This document shows, in pieces, positions 47,401 to 58,613 of a stretch of DNA of 64,000 nt. Location: contig NZ_CP053985.1 in assembly GCF_013267355.1 (NCBI RefSeq), positions 558,001 through 622,000 of the forward strand, given 5' to 3'. Numbering within the stretch: position 1 is the first letter of the stretch; each line of letters starts with the position of its first letter. The position numbers and the translations under genes are program-made. The stretch comes from Achromobacter pestifer (GTDB taxonomy: Bacteria; Pseudomonadota; Gammaproteobacteria; Burkholderiales; Burkholderiaceae_B). The notes beneath the pieces are model-generated. The model was not told where the DNA came from. It did no database searches and saw only the letters and a list, made by a program, of their open reading frames with translations.

Positions 47401-48425
47401 AGCTCTCCCACCTGCCCTTGCGGCAGCACCGCGCCGTCCTCGCCGCGCACCAGCATGCCGTAGTTGGGCAGCGGCGCGCCTATGGTCACGGGCTGGCCGG
47501 GCAGCAGTTCGGCCAGGCTGGCGGACACGGTGGTCTCGGTGGGGCCGTAGGTGTTGAACAGGCGCCGGCCGGGCGTAGCCCAGCGCGGCACCAGGAAATC
47601 CGGACAGACCTCGCCGCCCAGATTGACGATGCGCAGTCCAGGCACGTCGCGCGCGAACAGCGCCAGCAAGGTCGGCACCGCGTGCAGCACGGTAACGCTT
47701 TCACGCACCAGGGCGTCAGGCAGGCCTTCCGGGTCCGTGGTCAGCATCTTGGGCGCTACCCACAAGGACGCGCCGACCAGATAACTGATCCAGATCTCTT
47801 CGAACGACATGTCGAAGGCCACCGAGAAGCCTTGGTAGACCTTGTCTTCATGGCGCACGCCCAGCACTGCGTTTTCGCTGCGCAGGAAGTGGCAGATGCT
47901 GGCGTGGTTGATAGGCACGCCCTTGGGCTTGCCGGTGGAGCCCGAGGTGTAGATGACATAAGCAGGATGTTCGGGCAGCAGCCCTTCCCGCCTGCGCAAA
48001 TCGCCTTCGACCGGCTCCGACAGCGCCCAGGTGGTCCAGGTTTCCATGCCGTCCAGCCGGACCTCGGCGCCCGCGATCAGTCCGTGGGCTCCCGCGTCCT
48101 GCAGGCAGACCAGCATGCGGTCCGCAGGCGTGTCGGATTCAAATGGCAGCCAGGCCGCGCCCGCTTTGGCGATGGCCGCCTGCATCACCAGCAGGTCGGC
48201 GCCGCGCGGCAGGCACAGGCCGACGATATCGCCGGGCCGCACGCCCGCTTCGATCAGATGGTGCGCGGCCAGGTCGGCGCGCTGGCCGAGCATGTCATAA
48301 GTGAGGGTGTGATCCAGCCAATGAATGGCGACGGCGGCGGGATGCCGGCGGATCGTGGCTTCCAGAATGTCGGGCAGCGTCTCTGCAAGCAGCAGGTCGG
48401 GCCGACAGGGGCCTTGGAGAATCAT
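44442..48425 (-). CDS. Pls-type nonribosomal peptide synthetase (A-T-membrane-hexapeptide)
   Basis: This 1327-aa protein begins with an adenylation domain (about residues 1-500): [19 protein letters not shown] (A3), [12 protein letters not shown] (A5), [13 protein letters not shown] (A7), [11 protein letters not shown] (A10). A carrier domain follows, with [16 protein letters not shown] (Ser about 558). After that come three blocks of two membrane helices plus a left-handed beta-helix-type domain ([49 protein letters not shown]). This is the layout of epsilon-poly-lysine synthetase. It lacks condensation and thioesterase domains. The start is uncertain: ATG at 48425 or 48470, neither with a good ribosome site. 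Confidence 0.88.
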   Translation of the reverse strand: MILQGPCRPDLLLAETLPDILEATIRRHPAAVAIHWLDHTLTYDMLGQRADLAAHHLIEAGVRPGDIVGLCLPRGADLLVMQAAIAKAGAAWLPFESDTPADRMLVCLQDAGAHGLIAGAEVRLDGMETWTTWALSEPVEGDLRRREGLLPEHPAYVIYTSGSTGKPKGVPINHASICHFLRSENAVLGVRHEDKVYQGFSVAFDMSFEEIWISYLVGASLWVAPKMLTTDPEGLPDALVRESVTVLHAVPTLLALFARDVPGLRIVNLGGEVCPDFLVPRWATPGRRLFNTYGPTETTVSASLAELLPGQPVTIGAPLPNYGMLVRGEDGAVLPQGQVGELCITGPGVAGGYLGRPELTAEKFLANPRPSGDHDTRMYRSGDLARIDEHGQIHCLGRSDDQVKVRGFRVELGEIEAALYRLPGVGAAAVVLRDLAGIEQLVAFLKPEGEARLDPHAMRAALGADLPAYMIPARFELVAEVPRLTSGKIDRKALKARELDAVSEPCGDDDVPVTPGELALFDALRPLFPGQPLRLASDFFRDLGGHSLLAARLVSSLRKHPHFSALTMHELYQHPVLGTLAARLDALASAESAATQSAVVAGTGADPAAAPEWRRWTCGLAQLAALPLLIGVRMLIWLTPFFTYHYWTGDEGDSVWRAVALSIASYLACNLLSFGVAVACKWGILGRLKPGRYPLYGWLFYRWWLVDRVMDIPPAHLLAGSPLQIWYLRALGARIGRDAAISRISVRAPDLLAVGNGVSIGAAVNLENFAVRGGEWSVAPITLADRAYIGSYSVLQGDVAMGEGARLDGLSSLAQGARVPPGQIWSGAPARHDPQARAPELPPRPQRQGIWSRLDCVAYAGGGTLIAALFFMPVFPSFVLIDWIDARWLDLMGARVPWPQAFLSYLLLALPASALLLMLTVLVSALLRWTLLPRLASGRWPVYGQIYLRRWLTNQIQESSLSVLHGLYASIYAGNWYRLLGAKVGRGTEISTAMGVVPDMLTLGRDSFIADGVMLGDEEIDGGWMTMRPTVIGNRSFVGNGAYVPDGSVLPDEVLIGVQSRAPANARMASGQTWLGNPPLALPAREQTAGFPAHLTFRPSLGRKILRGGVEGMRMILPLAVVIAVGYLTVMKVIPMAAREGFVSAFDELLLAGVLYGVGAFLFLVALKWALIGRYQPRAEPMWTPFVWKSEAVTSLYESIAVPNFFNFLRATPWLPLALRCMGARIGKRVFMDTTDITEYDCVSIGDDAVLHAWSGPQTHLFEDRVMKIGMVRIGDAVNVGPRSTILYDTRVEAGARLGPLTLVLKGESIPAGQAWIGSPATPWTQG

Positions 48426-48565
48426 AGGAACGACAAGGATCCAGCAATGGGATTTTGCGTATTGACCCATGCCGCGGAATTTCGTTCAAGCAGGATTGAA
48501 AAAAACATCCGCGCCGCGCCCAGGCTGTGGCTTGCAGCCATCACAAGAACCTTGCGGCTGCAAGG

Positions 48566-48605
48566 AAAAAGCCCTGATCCGCGCGCGGCATGCGCGGATC
48601 AGGGC
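48566..48605 (-). terminator. intrinsic terminator of metE
   Basis: On the minus strand a 14-bp stem (48605-48592 with 48584-48571) is followed by five T (48570-48566). It separates metE from the synthetase gene. Confidence 0.85.
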
Positions 48606-48652
48606 TGGCGCCAGACCCATGGGATCAGGCGGCATTACGGCAAGCTTTCTGC

Positions 48653-50950
48653 TCAGGCCGCCTCGCGCAAGGCGCGGGCCGCCTGCACCATGCCGATCAG
48701 CGCGGCTTCGGTTTCAGGCCAGGCGCGCGTCTTCAGGCCGCAGTCAGGATTGACCCACAGACGCTCCTTGGGCAGACGGGCCGCGGCCTTCTCCATCAGG
48801 CCGACCATCCAGTCCACTTCGGGCACGTTCGGCGAATGGATGTCGTACACGCCGGGACCGATATCGTTCGGATAACGGAAGTCCTCGAAGGCCTTGAGCA
48901 GATCCATGTTGGAACGCGAGGTTTCGATCGTGATCACGTCCGCGTCCATGGCGGCGATGGATTCGATGATGTCGTTGAACTCCGAATAGCACATGTGGGT
49001 GTGGATCTGCGTCTGGTCGCGCACGCCGGCGGTCGACAGGCGGAAGCAATCCACGGCCCAATCCAGATACGCCTGCCAGTCGGCGCGGCGCAGCGGCAAG
49101 CCTTCGCGGATGGCGGGCTCGTCGATCTGGATGACGCTGATGCCGGCGGTTTCCAGGTCCACCACTTCGTCGCGCAAGGCCAGGGCCAGTTGGCGGCAGG
49201 TCTGCTCGCGCGGCTGGTCGTCGCGCACGAACGACCACTGCAGGATGGTGACCGGGCCAGTCAGCATGCCCTTGACCGGCTTGTCGGTCAGCGACTGCGC
49301 GTAGGACGACCAACCCACCGTCATCGGCGCGGGACGGGCGACATCGCCGAAAATGACCGGCGGCTTGACGCAACGCGAGCCGTAGCTCTGGACCCAGCCG
49401 TTCTTGGTGAAGGCGAAGCCGGCCAGCAGCTCGCCGAAGTACTCCACCATGTCGTTGCGCTCGGGTTCGCCGTGTACCAGCACGTCCAGGCCGACCTTTT
49501 CCTGGAAGCGGATGACTTCCTCGATTTCCTTGCGGATGGCGGTCTCGTAGCCCGAGTCCGACAGCGCGCCCGACTTCCAGTCGCGGCGCAGGGCGCGGAT
49601 TTCCGCAGTCTGCGGGAAGGAGCCGATGGTCGTGGTCGGGTAGGCGGGCAGGCCCAGCTCTTCCTGTTGGCGGGCGATGCGGCCGGCGAACGGCGCGCGG
49701 TCGCGCGACACGGCGGCCGCACCAGCCATGCGCTGGGCGACGGCCGGATTGTGGATGCGGGCCGAAAAACGGCGGGCGGCCAGCGCGGCGCGCTGCTTGG
49801 CCAGGCCGTCCTGCGCGGCGGCTTGCGTCGCGCTGTCCAGGGCGCGGCCCAGCAGGCTCAGTTCTTCCAGTTTCTGGGCGGCAAACGACAGCCAGCTCTT
49901 GAGCTCCGCATCCAACTCGGTTTCATAAGCCAGATCCACCGGCACGTGCAGCAGCGAGCACGAAGGCGCCAGCCACAGACGGTCGCCCAATTGCCGCTTG
50001 ATCGGGGTCAGCGTGGCGATGGCGGCGTCCAGGTCGGTGCGCCAGATGTTGCGGCCATTGATGACGCCGGCGGACAGCACCTGTTCGGCGCCCAGGCCCG
50101 CGACCACTTCCGCCAGTTGTTCGGGCGCGCGCACCAGGTCCACGTGCAAGCCGGCCACGGGCAAGCCCAGCGCGGTCGGCAGATTGTCCTTCAGGCCGTC
50201 GAAGTAGGTGGCCACCAGCAGTTTGACCGCGCTGGCGGACAACTGGTCATAGGTTTGCTTGAACGCGTCGCGCCAGGCTTGCGGCAGATCCAGCGCCAGG
50301 ATGGGTTCGTCGATCTGCACCCACTGCACGCCCAGCTTGGCGAAGCGCGCCAGCACTTCCTGGTAGACCGGCAGCAGCGCGGCCAGCAGTTGCAGCTTGC
50401 CCTCATCGGCGGCGCCGGCGTCAAAGGCATCGCCCTTGCCCTGATAGAGCCAGGTCAGCGGACCGGGAATCACGGGCTTGACGGCGTAGCCCTGGGCCTG
50501 CGCTTCGCGGACCTGTTCGAACAGCGATTCACGGGCGATGCGGAAGGTCTGGCCTGGCACCAGTTCCGGCACGATGTAGTGGTAGTTGGTGTCGAACCAC
50601 TTGGTCATTTCGCAGGCGGCGGCGGGCTTGCCCGTCGGCGCGCGGCCACGGCCCATGCGGAACAGCGTGTCCAGCGTGACGGGCTCGTCGTCCTTCTGGC
50701 CGAAGCGGGCCGGCACGGCGCCCAGCAGCGTGGTCCATTCCAGGATCTGGTCGTACCAGGCGAAGTCGCCCACCGGCACGAACTTCAGGCCGGCGGCGGC
50801 CTGAAGTTTCCAGTGCTTGGCGCGCAGTTCACGGCCCGTCTGTTCCAGTTCTTCAGAGGTCTGCTTGCCGGCCCAATAGGCTTCGACCGCGCGCTTCAGC
50901 TCACGTTGCGCGCCGATGCGGGGGAAACCCAAATTATGAATAGTAGTCAT
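48653..50950 (-). CDS. metE: cobalamin-independent methionine synthase
   Basis: This 765-aa enzyme transfers the methyl group of 5-methyltetrahydropteroyl-triglutamate to homocysteine. It has the duplicated barrel layout with [20 protein letters not shown] at the start. Its zinc and substrate sites include [40 protein letters not shown] and [13 protein letters not shown]. The ATG at 50950 (MTTIHNLG) was chosen; a TTG seven codons upstream is in frame. It is divergent from metR with 142 bases between. No cobalamin riboswitch is apparent. Confidence 0.97.
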   Translation of the reverse strand: MTTIHNLGFPRIGAQRELKRAVEAYWAGKQTSEELEQTGRELRAKHWKLQAAAGLKFVPVGDFAWYDQILEWTTLLGAVPARFGQKDDEPVTLDTLFRMGRGRAPTGKPAAACEMTKWFDTNYHYIVPELVPGQTFRIARESLFEQVREAQAQGYAVKPVIPGPLTWLYQGKGDAFDAGAADEGKLQLLAALLPVYQEVLARFAKLGVQWVQIDEPILALDLPQAWRDAFKQTYDQLSASAVKLLVATYFDGLKDNLPTALGLPVAGLHVDLVRAPEQLAEVVAGLGAEQVLSAGVINGRNIWRTDLDAAIATLTPIKRQLGDRLWLAPSCSLLHVPVDLAYETELDAELKSWLSFAAQKLEELSLLGRALDSATQAAAQDGLAKQRAALAARRFSARIHNPAVAQRMAGAAAVSRDRAPFAGRIARQQEELGLPAYPTTTIGSFPQTAEIRALRRDWKSGALSDSGYETAIRKEIEEVIRFQEKVGLDVLVHGEPERNDMVEYFGELLAGFAFTKNGWVQSYGSRCVKPPVIFGDVARPAPMTVGWSSYAQSLTDKPVKGMLTGPVTILQWSFVRDDQPREQTCRQLALALRDEVVDLETAGISVIQIDEPAIREGLPLRRADWQAYLDWAVDCFRLSTAGVRDQTQIHTHMCYSEFNDIIESIAAMDADVITIETSRSNMDLLKAFEDFRYPNDIGPGVYDIHSPNVPEVDWMVGLMEKAAARLPKERLWVNPDCGLKTRAWPETEAALIGMVQAARALREAA

Positions 50951-51011
50951 GACATTTCCGCCGTTAGACAAAATTTGCTCAAGTGACGGCTATTCTGATG
51001 CCAAACCAAAA

Positions 51012-51055
51012 TGAATCAAAATCAATGTACACATTCATAGAATGAGCAAATCTCA
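51012..51055. promoter_or_regulatory. candidate MetR binding sites
   Basis: TGAATCAAAATCA (51012-51024) and the perfect palindrome TGAGCAAATCTCA (51043-51055) resemble the MetR box TGAANNNNNTTCA. They lie in the metE-metR intergenic region, about 60-95 bases upstream of metE and 40-80 upstream of metR. Confidence 0.5.
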
Positions 51056-51092
51056 TACAATATGAGCTTATTTCCTAACCCTGTAGTCACCC

Positions 51093-52010
51093 ATGCTTGA
51101 AATCCGCCATCTTGAAACGCTTACCGCCATCCGCGATGGCGGCAGCCTGCAGGAAGCCGCCGAGCGCCTGCACCTGACCCAGTCGGCCCTGTCGCACCAG
51201 TTGCGCGACCTGGAAACCCGGCTGGGCACGCCGTTGCTGAACCGCCGCACGCGGCCGGCGCGGCTGACGACCGCGGGCCTGCGGGTGCTGGCGCTGGCGG
51301 ATGAAGTGCTGCCGCGCATCCGCGCGACGGAACGGGATCTGCAGCGGCTGGCCGCGGGCCGCACCGGCCGGCTGCACCTGGCGATCGACTGCCATTCCTG
51401 CTTTCAGTGGCTGATGCCGGCCCTGGATGCCTTCCGCGCGCAATGGCCGGATGTGGCGTTGGACCTGTCGGCGGCGTTTTCCTTCGCCCCCCTGCCCGCC
51501 CTGGTGCGCGGCGACCTGGACCTGGTCATTACCTCGGACCCCCAGCCACTGGACGCGGTGGAATACCTGCCGCTGTTCAAGTACGAGCTGGTGCTGGCCG
51601 TGTCGGAATCCAATCCGCTGGCCGGCAGCAAGTTCGTCATGCCGGATCAGTTGGCCGACCAGACGCTCATCACCTATCCCGTGGACAAGCAGCGCCTGGA
51701 CATTTTCACGGCCTTCCTCGACCCCGCCGACGTGGAGCCGGCCGCCATCCGCCGCGCGGAGCTCACCCCCATCATTGCGCAGCTGGTGGCCAGCAACCGC
51801 GGCGTGGCCGCGCTGCCCAACTGGGCGCTGACGGAATACATGAATCAGGGCTGGCTGCGGCTGTGCCGGTTGGGCCCGCAAGGCGTATGGCGCACGCTGT
51901 ACGCGACGGTGCGCAGCGAGGACACGGATGCCTCGTACATCGATGAGTTCCTGACCATTACCCGCGACGTGTGTTTCAAGACGCTGTCGGGGATCAAGTC
52001 GGCGAAGTAA
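51093..52010 (+). CDS. metR: LysR-family regulator MetR
   Basis: This 305-aa LTTR has an N-terminal helix-turn-helix (LEIRHLETLTAIRDGGSLQE, then RLHLTQSALSHQLRDLE) and a C-terminal effector domain starting near residue 90. MetR family features include LAIDCHSCFQWLMPALDAF. It typically responds to homocysteine and activates metE. It is transcribed divergently from metE, as in other proteobacteria. Confidence 0.93.
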   Translation: MLEIRHLETLTAIRDGGSLQEAAERLHLTQSALSHQLRDLETRLGTPLLNRRTRPARLTTAGLRVLALADEVLPRIRATERDLQRLAAGRTGRLHLAIDCHSCFQWLMPALDAFRAQWPDVALDLSAAFSFAPLPALVRGDLDLVITSDPQPLDAVEYLPLFKYELVLAVSESNPLAGSKFVMPDQLADQTLITYPVDKQRLDIFTAFLDPADVEPAAIRRAELTPIIAQLVASNRGVAALPNWALTEYMNQGWLRLCRLGPQGVWRTLYATVRSEDTDASYIDEFLTITRDVCFKTLSGIKSAK

Positions 52011-52037
52011 GAAGCCAGCCGTTTGCAGCGGAGGAAC

Positions 52038-52724
52038 TCAGTCCTCGTCGCCGCCTTCGCCCAGAATGCGACGAATCACGTCATGTGCAAAGCCACGGCT
52101 GGCCAGAAAGCGCGCCTGTTTTGCGTACGCCGCGCGATCCTCCGGCTTGGCGCTGAAGCGCTTCTTCCAGACTTCGAGCGCGCGGTCGTATTCGGTAGCG
52201 CGCAGTTGTTCGCGCAATTCGGCGACCTGGTTGTCGTCCACCCCGTGCTGCCGCAATTCCTGCACGATGCGCGCCGCCCCCTGGCGCGAGGCGCGCCGAT
52301 GGACCAAACTTTGCGCAAAGCGTTCGGTGGACAGCCAGCCTTCCTTCTCCAGGGCATCGAGCACGGCCTCGACTTCGGCCGGATCTTCGGCATGGGCGGC
52401 AAGCTTGCGCGCCAATTCCTCGCGGGCGTGCTCGCGCCGCGACAGATAGCCCACGGCCCGCATCTTCAACGACGGCCCCTTGCGGGTCGACTGACTGTCG
52501 GTATCCTGGCCGTCCTCGGCCGCGGCGGCACGGCGGCCGCGGCGCGCACCGCCCGCTTCCGAACTGCGGCTCCATGAATCCGGCGCATCGCCGGCTTGCG
52601 CTTCCTGCTCGCGGCGCGCATCCGAACTGCGGCGCAAGCCCTGCGGCTTGGCCACGGTTTCGAATTCATCGTCCAGCTTGGCGCGGAGGCGCTCGGCTGA
52701 CGCGGGCGGCGGTTTCCAGCTCAT
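52038..52724 (-). CDS. recX: RecX regulatory protein
   Basis: This 228-aa protein modulates RecA filaments. The RecX core (about residues 80-225) shows RAVGYLSRREHAREELARKL, WLSTERFAQSLVHRRASRQG and a repeated three-helix pattern. Residues 1-78 are an unusual basic and acidic, low-complexity extension (RRSSDARREQEAQAGDAPDS). Most RecX proteins are 150-170 residues, so this is long. It is downstream of recA on the same strand, 136 bases away. Confidence 0.92.
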   Translation of the reverse strand: MSWKPPPASAERLRAKLDDEFETVAKPQGLRRSSDARREQEAQAGDAPDSWSRSSEAGGARRGRRAAAAEDGQDTDSQSTRKGPSLKMRAVGYLSRREHAREELARKLAAHAEDPAEVEAVLDALEKEGWLSTERFAQSLVHRRASRQGAARIVQELRQHGVDDNQVAELREQLRATEYDRALEVWKKRFSAKPEDRAAYAKQARFLASRGFAHDVIRRILGEGGDED

Positions 52725-52860
52725 GCGTTTCCTGCTTGCTATGCATAACGGCAGGCCCGTCCTGGCGCCTGCCGCAAGTGTTCGGGCTGCCCCGACGCGA
52801 TACGCGGGCCGTTCGCGGCAAATCTGAATCCGCCACGCGCCAGGCCCGCCACCGATCCGA

Positions 52861-53925
<1,065 letters not shown>

Positions 53926-54016
53926 GTAGAGTCCTGTCTGTAACGTATCTGGTGTCTAGGGAAGTGCCGCAGGTTTAGGCGGGTGCTTTGAGCAACGGGT
54001 CAGATTATGGCATCGG

Positions 54017-54038
54017 ATTATACTGTACATAAAACCAG
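54017..54038 (-). promoter_or_regulatory. recA promoter with LexA (SOS) box
   Basis: CTGTACATAAAACCAG (54023-54038) matches the CTGT-N8-ACAG LexA box except for one base in the second half. It abuts TATAAT on the minus strand (54022-54017). The box therefore lies in the -10/-35 spacer, where LexA would block RNA polymerase. Confidence 0.8.
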
Positions 54039-54156
54039 TGTGCCAGTGTTTTGCACGTATACCCTGAGTGGCAAGCTTGGCGCCCTATGCCAGAATGCCA
54101 GACGAACCCGGCGTTTTGTCCCCTTTGCGCCACGGGGTCTTTTCTCACTGTAGCCC

Positions 54157-54846
54157 ATGCGTATCCTGATCGCCGAAGACGACAGCATCCTGGCCGACGG
54201 CCTGTCCCGTTCGTTGCGCCACAACGGCTATGCCGTGGATGCGGTGCGCGACGGGTTGGCGGCCGATTCGGCGCTGGCGGCCCAGGCATTCGACCTGCTC
54301 ATCCTGGACTTGGGCCTGCCGCAACTGGCCGGGCTGGAGGTGCTGCGCCGCCTGCGCGCCCGCAACTCCGCCCTGCCGGTGCTGATCCTGACCGCCGCCG
54401 ACAGTATCGAACAGCGCGTCAAGGGGCTGGACCTGGGCGCCGACGACTACATGGCCAAGCCGTTCGCGCTGTCGGAACTCGAGGCCCGCGTGCGAGCCCT
54501 GACCCGGCGCGGCGCGGGCGGCGGCGCCACCATGATCAAGCACGGCCGCCTGCTGTTCGACCAGACCGGCCGCGTCGCCGTGGTCGACGACCAGACGCTG
54601 GACCTGTCGGCGCGCGAAGTCAGCCTGCTCGAGATCCTCCTGACCCGCAGCGGCCGCATGGTCAGCAAGACCCAGCTTGTCGACCACCTGTGCGAATGGG
54701 GCGAGGAAGTCAGCACCAACGCCATCGAGGTCTACGTCCATCGCCTGCGCAAGAAGCTGGAGCCCAGCGGCGTGAAAATCGTGACGGTGCGCGGCCTGGG
54801 CTACTGTCTTGAGCGGGACCAGGGTGCGGCGTACCTCGCAAGCTGA
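54157..54846 (+). CDS. OmpR-family response regulator
   Basis: This 229-aa regulator has a receiver domain ([19 protein letters not shown]; phosphoacceptor Asp51 in [10 protein letters not shown]) and a C-terminal winged helix (about residues 130-225, [20 protein letters not shown]). It resembles TctD/QseB-type regulators. It overlaps the sensor kinase gene by 38 bases if the TTG start there is right. The nearest transporter is the MHS gene at 56521, a likely target. Confidence 0.93.
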   Translation: MRILIAEDDSILADGLSRSLRHNGYAVDAVRDGLAADSALAAQAFDLLILDLGLPQLAGLEVLRRLRARNSALPVLILTAADSIEQRVKGLDLGADDYMAKPFALSELEARVRALTRRGAGGGATMIKHGRLLFDQTGRVAVVDDQTLDLSAREVSLLEILLTRSGRMVSKTQLVDHLCEWGEEVSTNAIEVYVHRLRKKLEPSGVKIVTVRGLGYCLERDQGAAYLAS

Positions 54847-56341
54847 AGCGGCGCCGCCGGAAGCGCTGAACCAGGAAGCACTGGAGGTCATGCGGGCGGG
54901 GGCCAAGGGCCCGAGCTTCGCGCCGCCGCAACGCTCCCTGCTGGGCGAGATCCTGGACTGGATGCTGGCGCCGCTGTTCCTGCTGTGGCCGATGAGCGTG
55001 GCCATCACCTACGTGGTGGCGCAGAACATCGCCAACGTGCCCTACGACCGCGCGCTGGCCAACAATCTCCACGTGCTGACCCTGCAGGTGCACGCGCAGG
55101 ACGGCCGCGCCGTGCTGAAGATGACCAGCACCGCGCGCGAAGTGCTGCACGCCGACGAGACCGACAGCGTGTTCTGGCTGGCGCTGGGCAGCCGCGGCGA
55201 ATACCTGGGCGGCGACCGCGCCCTGCCGCTGCCTTCCACCGTGGGCCAGCCCCGCCCCGGCGAAGTGCAGTACGAAGACGCGACTTTGCGCGGCTTCGGC
55301 ATCCGGCTGGCGTTCACCTGGGTGGACCTGCACCTGCCGGATACGCAGCCAGCGCTGCTGATCGCGGCCGAGACCGTCGAAAAGCGCACGCAGCTGGCCA
55401 ACGACATCATCAAGGGCGTGATCATTCCGCAGTTCGTGGTGCTGCCCATCGCCGTGCTGCTGGTGTGGTTCGGGCTGTCGCGCGGGGTCGCGCCGCTGAA
55501 CGCGCTGCAGCAGCGCCTGCGGGCCCGCCGGCCCGACGATCTTTCGCCCATCGACGAGCGCGCCGCGCCTACCGAGATCGCGCCCCTGGTGGCCGCGATG
55601 AACGATCTGCTGGACCGGCTTTCGTCCAACGTGCAGGCGCAGCGCCGCTTCGTCGCCGACGCGGCGCACCAGTTGAAGACGCCGCTGGCCGGCCTGCGCA
55701 CCCAGGCCGAGCTGGCGCTGCGCGACGCCAGCCCCGAGGAAATGCAGTCCAGCCTGCGCCAGCTCGTGACCGGCTCGGAACGCGCCACTCGCCTGGTGAA
55801 CCAACTGCTGTTGCTGGCCCGGGCCGAGAACCCCAGCGCCATCGGCTTGACCCGCACGGACCTCAACGCCATCGCCTACGAACAGGCCATGCACTGGGCG
55901 CCGCAGGCGCTGTCGCTGAACACCGACCTGGGCTTCGAGGGCTCGGACCACCCGGTGGAGATCAACGGCAACCCCCTGCTGCTGGCCGAACTGCTCAACA
56001 ACTTGGTGGACAACGCGCTGCGCTACACGCCGCGCGGCGGCCACATCACGGTACGCGCACAAATCCTGGGCGCGCATGCGGTATTGGAGGTCGAGGATTC
56101 CGGCCCCGGCATCCCGCCTGAAGAGCGCGAACGGGTGTTCGACCGCTTCTACCGCGTGCTGGGCACCCAGTCCGACGGCAGCGGCCTGGGGCTGGCCATC
56201 GTGCGGGAGATCGCCCAGAAGCACCAGGCCAGCGTCGAAATCAGCGATCACCCCACGGCGCATTCGAACCTGCCCGGCATGCGGATCCGCGTGATCTTTC
56301 CGCTTTACACCGAGTTGTCAGACCTCTCCGACGCCTCCTAG
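54809..56341 (+). CDS. sensor histidine kinase (TctE-like)
   Basis: This kinase of about 510 aa has a cytoplasmic start, a membrane helix near residues 48-72 and a periplasmic sensor of the 2CSK_N type (about 75-195). A second helix lies near 205-225, then come the phosphoacceptor His in [20 protein letters not shown] and ATPase boxes [38 protein letters not shown] and [11 protein letters not shown]. The start is unsure: TTG at 54809 is used, GTG at 54824 is possible. It pairs with the preceding regulator. Confidence 0.92.
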   Translation: MSGTRVRRTSQAEAAPPEALNQEALEVMRAGAKGPSFAPPQRSLLGEILDWMLAPLFLLWPMSVAITYVVAQNIANVPYDRALANNLHVLTLQVHAQDGRAVLKMTSTAREVLHADETDSVFWLALGSRGEYLGGDRALPLPSTVGQPRPGEVQYEDATLRGFGIRLAFTWVDLHLPDTQPALLIAAETVEKRTQLANDIIKGVIIPQFVVLPIAVLLVWFGLSRGVAPLNALQQRLRARRPDDLSPIDERAAPTEIAPLVAAMNDLLDRLSSNVQAQRRFVADAAHQLKTPLAGLRTQAELALRDASPEEMQSSLRQLVTGSERATRLVNQLLLLARAENPSAIGLTRTDLNAIAYEQAMHWAPQALSLNTDLGFEGSDHPVEINGNPLLLAELLNNLVDNALRYTPRGGHITVRAQILGAHAVLEVEDSGPGIPPEERERVFDRFYRVLGTQSDGSGLGLAIVREIAQKHQASVEISDHPTAHSNLPGMRIRVIFPLYTELSDLSDAS

Positions 56342-56520
56342 GACTATCCCTAGCCTCCCAGGGGATAGTTACTTTCAGTTTCAATTTTAAGACTCAAGTA
56401 AGTATCCCGTCAGAACCTCGTCAGCGTCACCCCCCAATGTTGCATATAGCTCAATGTCGGCTCGCCGGCGGCGGGCGCAGCACGGCGGACCACCGCCGGC
56501 CATAAAACCGAGGAGACATC

Positions 56521-58197
56521 ATGAGCACAACAACCATGGCAGGCCGCGGTCCATCCGCGGATCCGCGCCCGATGACCAAGGATGAACGCCGCGTCATCTT
56601 TGCGTCGTCGCTGGGCACGGTTTTCGAGTGGTACGACTTCTATCTGTACGGCTCGCTAGCCGCCATCATCGCGCAACACTTCTTCTCGGGCGTGAACCCC
56701 ACCGCGGGCTTCATCTTCGCCCTGCTGGCGTTCGCCGCCGGTTTCGCCGTACGCCCGTTCGGCGCACTGGTGTTTGGCCGCCTGGGCGATCTGGTCGGAC
56801 GCAAGTACACCTTCCTGGTCACGATCGTGATCATGGGCCTGTCCACGTTCCTCGTGGGCGTGCTGCCCAGCTACGCCAGCATCGGCCTGGCCGCCCCCGC
56901 CATCCTGATCGTCCTGCGCCTGCTGCAAGGCCTGGCGCTGGGCGGCGAGTACGGCGGCGCGGCGACCTATGTCGCCGAGCACGCGCCGCATGGCCGCCGC
57001 GGCTTCTACACGTCCTGGATCCAGACCACCGCGACCCTGGGCCTGTTCCTGTCGCTGCTGGTCATCCTGGGCATCCGCACGGTCATGGGCGAAGACGACT
57101 TCAAGGCCTGGGGCTGGCGCATTCCGTTCCTGATCTCGGTCGTGCTGCTGGGCATCTCGGTGTGGATCCGCCTGCAACTGAGCGAATCGCCGACCTTCAA
57201 GCGCATGAAGGAAGAAGGCAAGGGCTCCAAGGCGCCGATCGCCGAATCGTTCGGCCAATGGAAGAACCTGAAGGTCGTGATCCTGGCGCTGCTGGGCCTG
57301 ACCGCCGGCCAGGCCGTGGTCTGGTACACGGGCCAGTTCTACGCCCTGTTCTTCCTGACGCAAACGCTGAAGGTCGACGCCAATACCGCCAACATCATGA
57401 TCGCCATTGCGCTCCTGATCGGCACCCCGTTCTTCGTGGTCTTCGGCGCGCTGTCCGACAAGATCGGCCGCAAGCCCATCATCATGGCAGGCTGCCTGAT
57501 CGCCGCGCTCACGTACTTCCCGATCTTCCAGGGCATCACGCACTTCGCCAACCCGGCGCTGGAAAAGGCCCAGGCCACGGCCCCGGTCACCGTGATCGCG
57601 GACCCCACCACCTGCTCGTTCCAGTTCAACCCGGTGGGCACTTCGTCCTTCACCAGCTCTTGCGACGTGGTCAAGTCGTTCATGGCCCGCAACTCGGTGA
57701 ACTACAAGAACGAAGCGGCGCCGGCCGGCTCGGTCGCCAAGGTCAAGATCGGCAACGACGAGTTCGCCTCGTTCGACGGCAAGACCATGGCCCCGGCAGA
57801 CTTCAAGGCCAAGGCCGCAGAACTGGACAAGGCGCTGACGACTGCCATCCGCAGCCACGGCTACCCTGCCAAGGCTGACCCGGCCCAGAGCAACAACGTC
57901 ATGGTCGTGGTGCTGCTGGCCATCCTGGTGCTCTACGTCACCATGGTGTACGGCCCGATCGCCGCCATGCTGGTGGAAATGTTCCCGACGCGCATCCGCT
58001 ACACGTCGATGAGCCTGCCCTACCACATCGGCAACGGCTGGTTCGGCGGCTTCCTGCCCCCGGTCGCCTTCGCCGTGGTCGCCGCCACCGGCAACATCTA
58101 CGACGGCCTGTGGTATCCGATCATCATTGCAGTCATGACCCTGGTCATCGGCACGCTGTTCGTGCGCGAATCCAAGGACAACGACATCAACGCTTAA
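56521..58197 (+). CDS. MHS-family MFS transporter with a large periplasmic insertion
   Basis: This 558-aa permease of the metabolite:H+ symporter group has FEWYDFYLYGSLAAIIAQHF, VRPFGALVFGRLGDLVGRKY and the late MFPTRIRYTSMSLPYHIGNG. About 120 residues (roughly 341-460) are inserted between late helices. They are mostly polar and contain Cys365 and Cys381, so a disulfide-stabilised periplasmic domain is likely. Family substrates include alpha-ketoglutarate, citrate, proline and shikimate. It lies 180 bases after the kinase gene and has its own terminator. Confidence 0.9.
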   Translation: MSTTTMAGRGPSADPRPMTKDERRVIFASSLGTVFEWYDFYLYGSLAAIIAQHFFSGVNPTAGFIFALLAFAAGFAVRPFGALVFGRLGDLVGRKYTFLVTIVIMGLSTFLVGVLPSYASIGLAAPAILIVLRLLQGLALGGEYGGAATYVAEHAPHGRRGFYTSWIQTTATLGLFLSLLVILGIRTVMGEDDFKAWGWRIPFLISVVLLGISVWIRLQLSESPTFKRMKEEGKGSKAPIAESFGQWKNLKVVILALLGLTAGQAVVWYTGQFYALFFLTQTLKVDANTANIMIAIALLIGTPFFVVFGALSDKIGRKPIIMAGCLIAALTYFPIFQGITHFANPALEKAQATAPVTVIADPTTCSFQFNPVGTSSFTSSCDVVKSFMARNSVNYKNEAAPAGSVAKVKIGNDEFASFDGKTMAPADFKAKAAELDKALTTAIRSHGYPAKADPAQSNNVMVVVLLAILVLYVTMVYGPIAAMLVEMFPTRIRYTSMSLPYHIGNGWFGGFLPPVAFAVVAATGNIYDGLWYPIIIAVMTLVIGTLFVRESKDNDINA

Positions 58198-58244
58198 ACG
58201 GCCATCCCCCGCCGGACGGGACTGCTGCGCCCGCCCGGCCTTTC

Positions 58245-58271
58245 AAAAGCTCCTTATGGAGCTTTTTTTTT
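58245..58271 (+). terminator. intrinsic terminator of the MHS transporter gene
   Basis: AAAAGCTCC pairs with GGAGCTTTT across a TTAT loop (58245-58253 with 58258-58266), followed by more T. Confidence 0.88.
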
Positions 58272-58374
58272 GCGCGCAATCAAGCAGGATCCGTCCCAGG
58301 AAGCGAGCGGGCGAAAAAGAGACCTGCACTTTCAGGACCATGTCAGACCCGCGCCATTAGACTGAGCGCTCAGA

Positions 58375-58536
58375 TTACGGCCTTGCGCCAGATTGACCGA
58401 CGATTGATCCCCCTGTCGGACGATTGCAGGGCCAGTGTTCTGACACCGATACCGCGTTCCCCGCGAGCCTTTTATGACGCGGTATTGCGTGCTCCCGTAC
58501 CGGCCCGGCCCTCAATGAGCCGGGCCGCTTTTTTTT
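58375..58536 (+). ncRNA. candidate small RNA
   Basis: In the 342-base gap after the transporter there is no credible gene, yet a second plus-strand terminator closes it (58501-58536). Between lie two further hairpins: a perfect 9-bp stem ATACCGCGT/ACGCGGTAT in 58450-58486, and a CCGAC/GTCGG stem near 58400-58423. A 12-bp palindrome CTGAGCGCTCAG (58362-58373) lies upstream. A clear promoter is not visible, so the 5' end is a guess. Confidence 0.45.
58501..58536 (+). terminator. intrinsic terminator with no gene upstream
   Basis: CGGCCCGG (58501-58508) pairs with CCGGGCCG (58520-58527), followed by eight T (58529-58536). The previous gene already has its own terminator at 58245. Confidence 0.8.
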
Positions 58537-58613
58537 GTGCCGGCGCGCGCAAAAATGGCGACCCGCGGTCGCCATGGCTTGCTTCTGCAGACGGCGGCCG
58601 TAGCCGCCCGCAA

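Noticed and set aside
50951..51092. cobalamin riboswitch before metE
   Set aside because: The gap is only 142 bases and lacks the B12 box.
58501..58536. terminator of the MHS transporter gene
   Set aside because: That gene already has a terminator at 58245, so this hairpin is better explained by a separate transcript.
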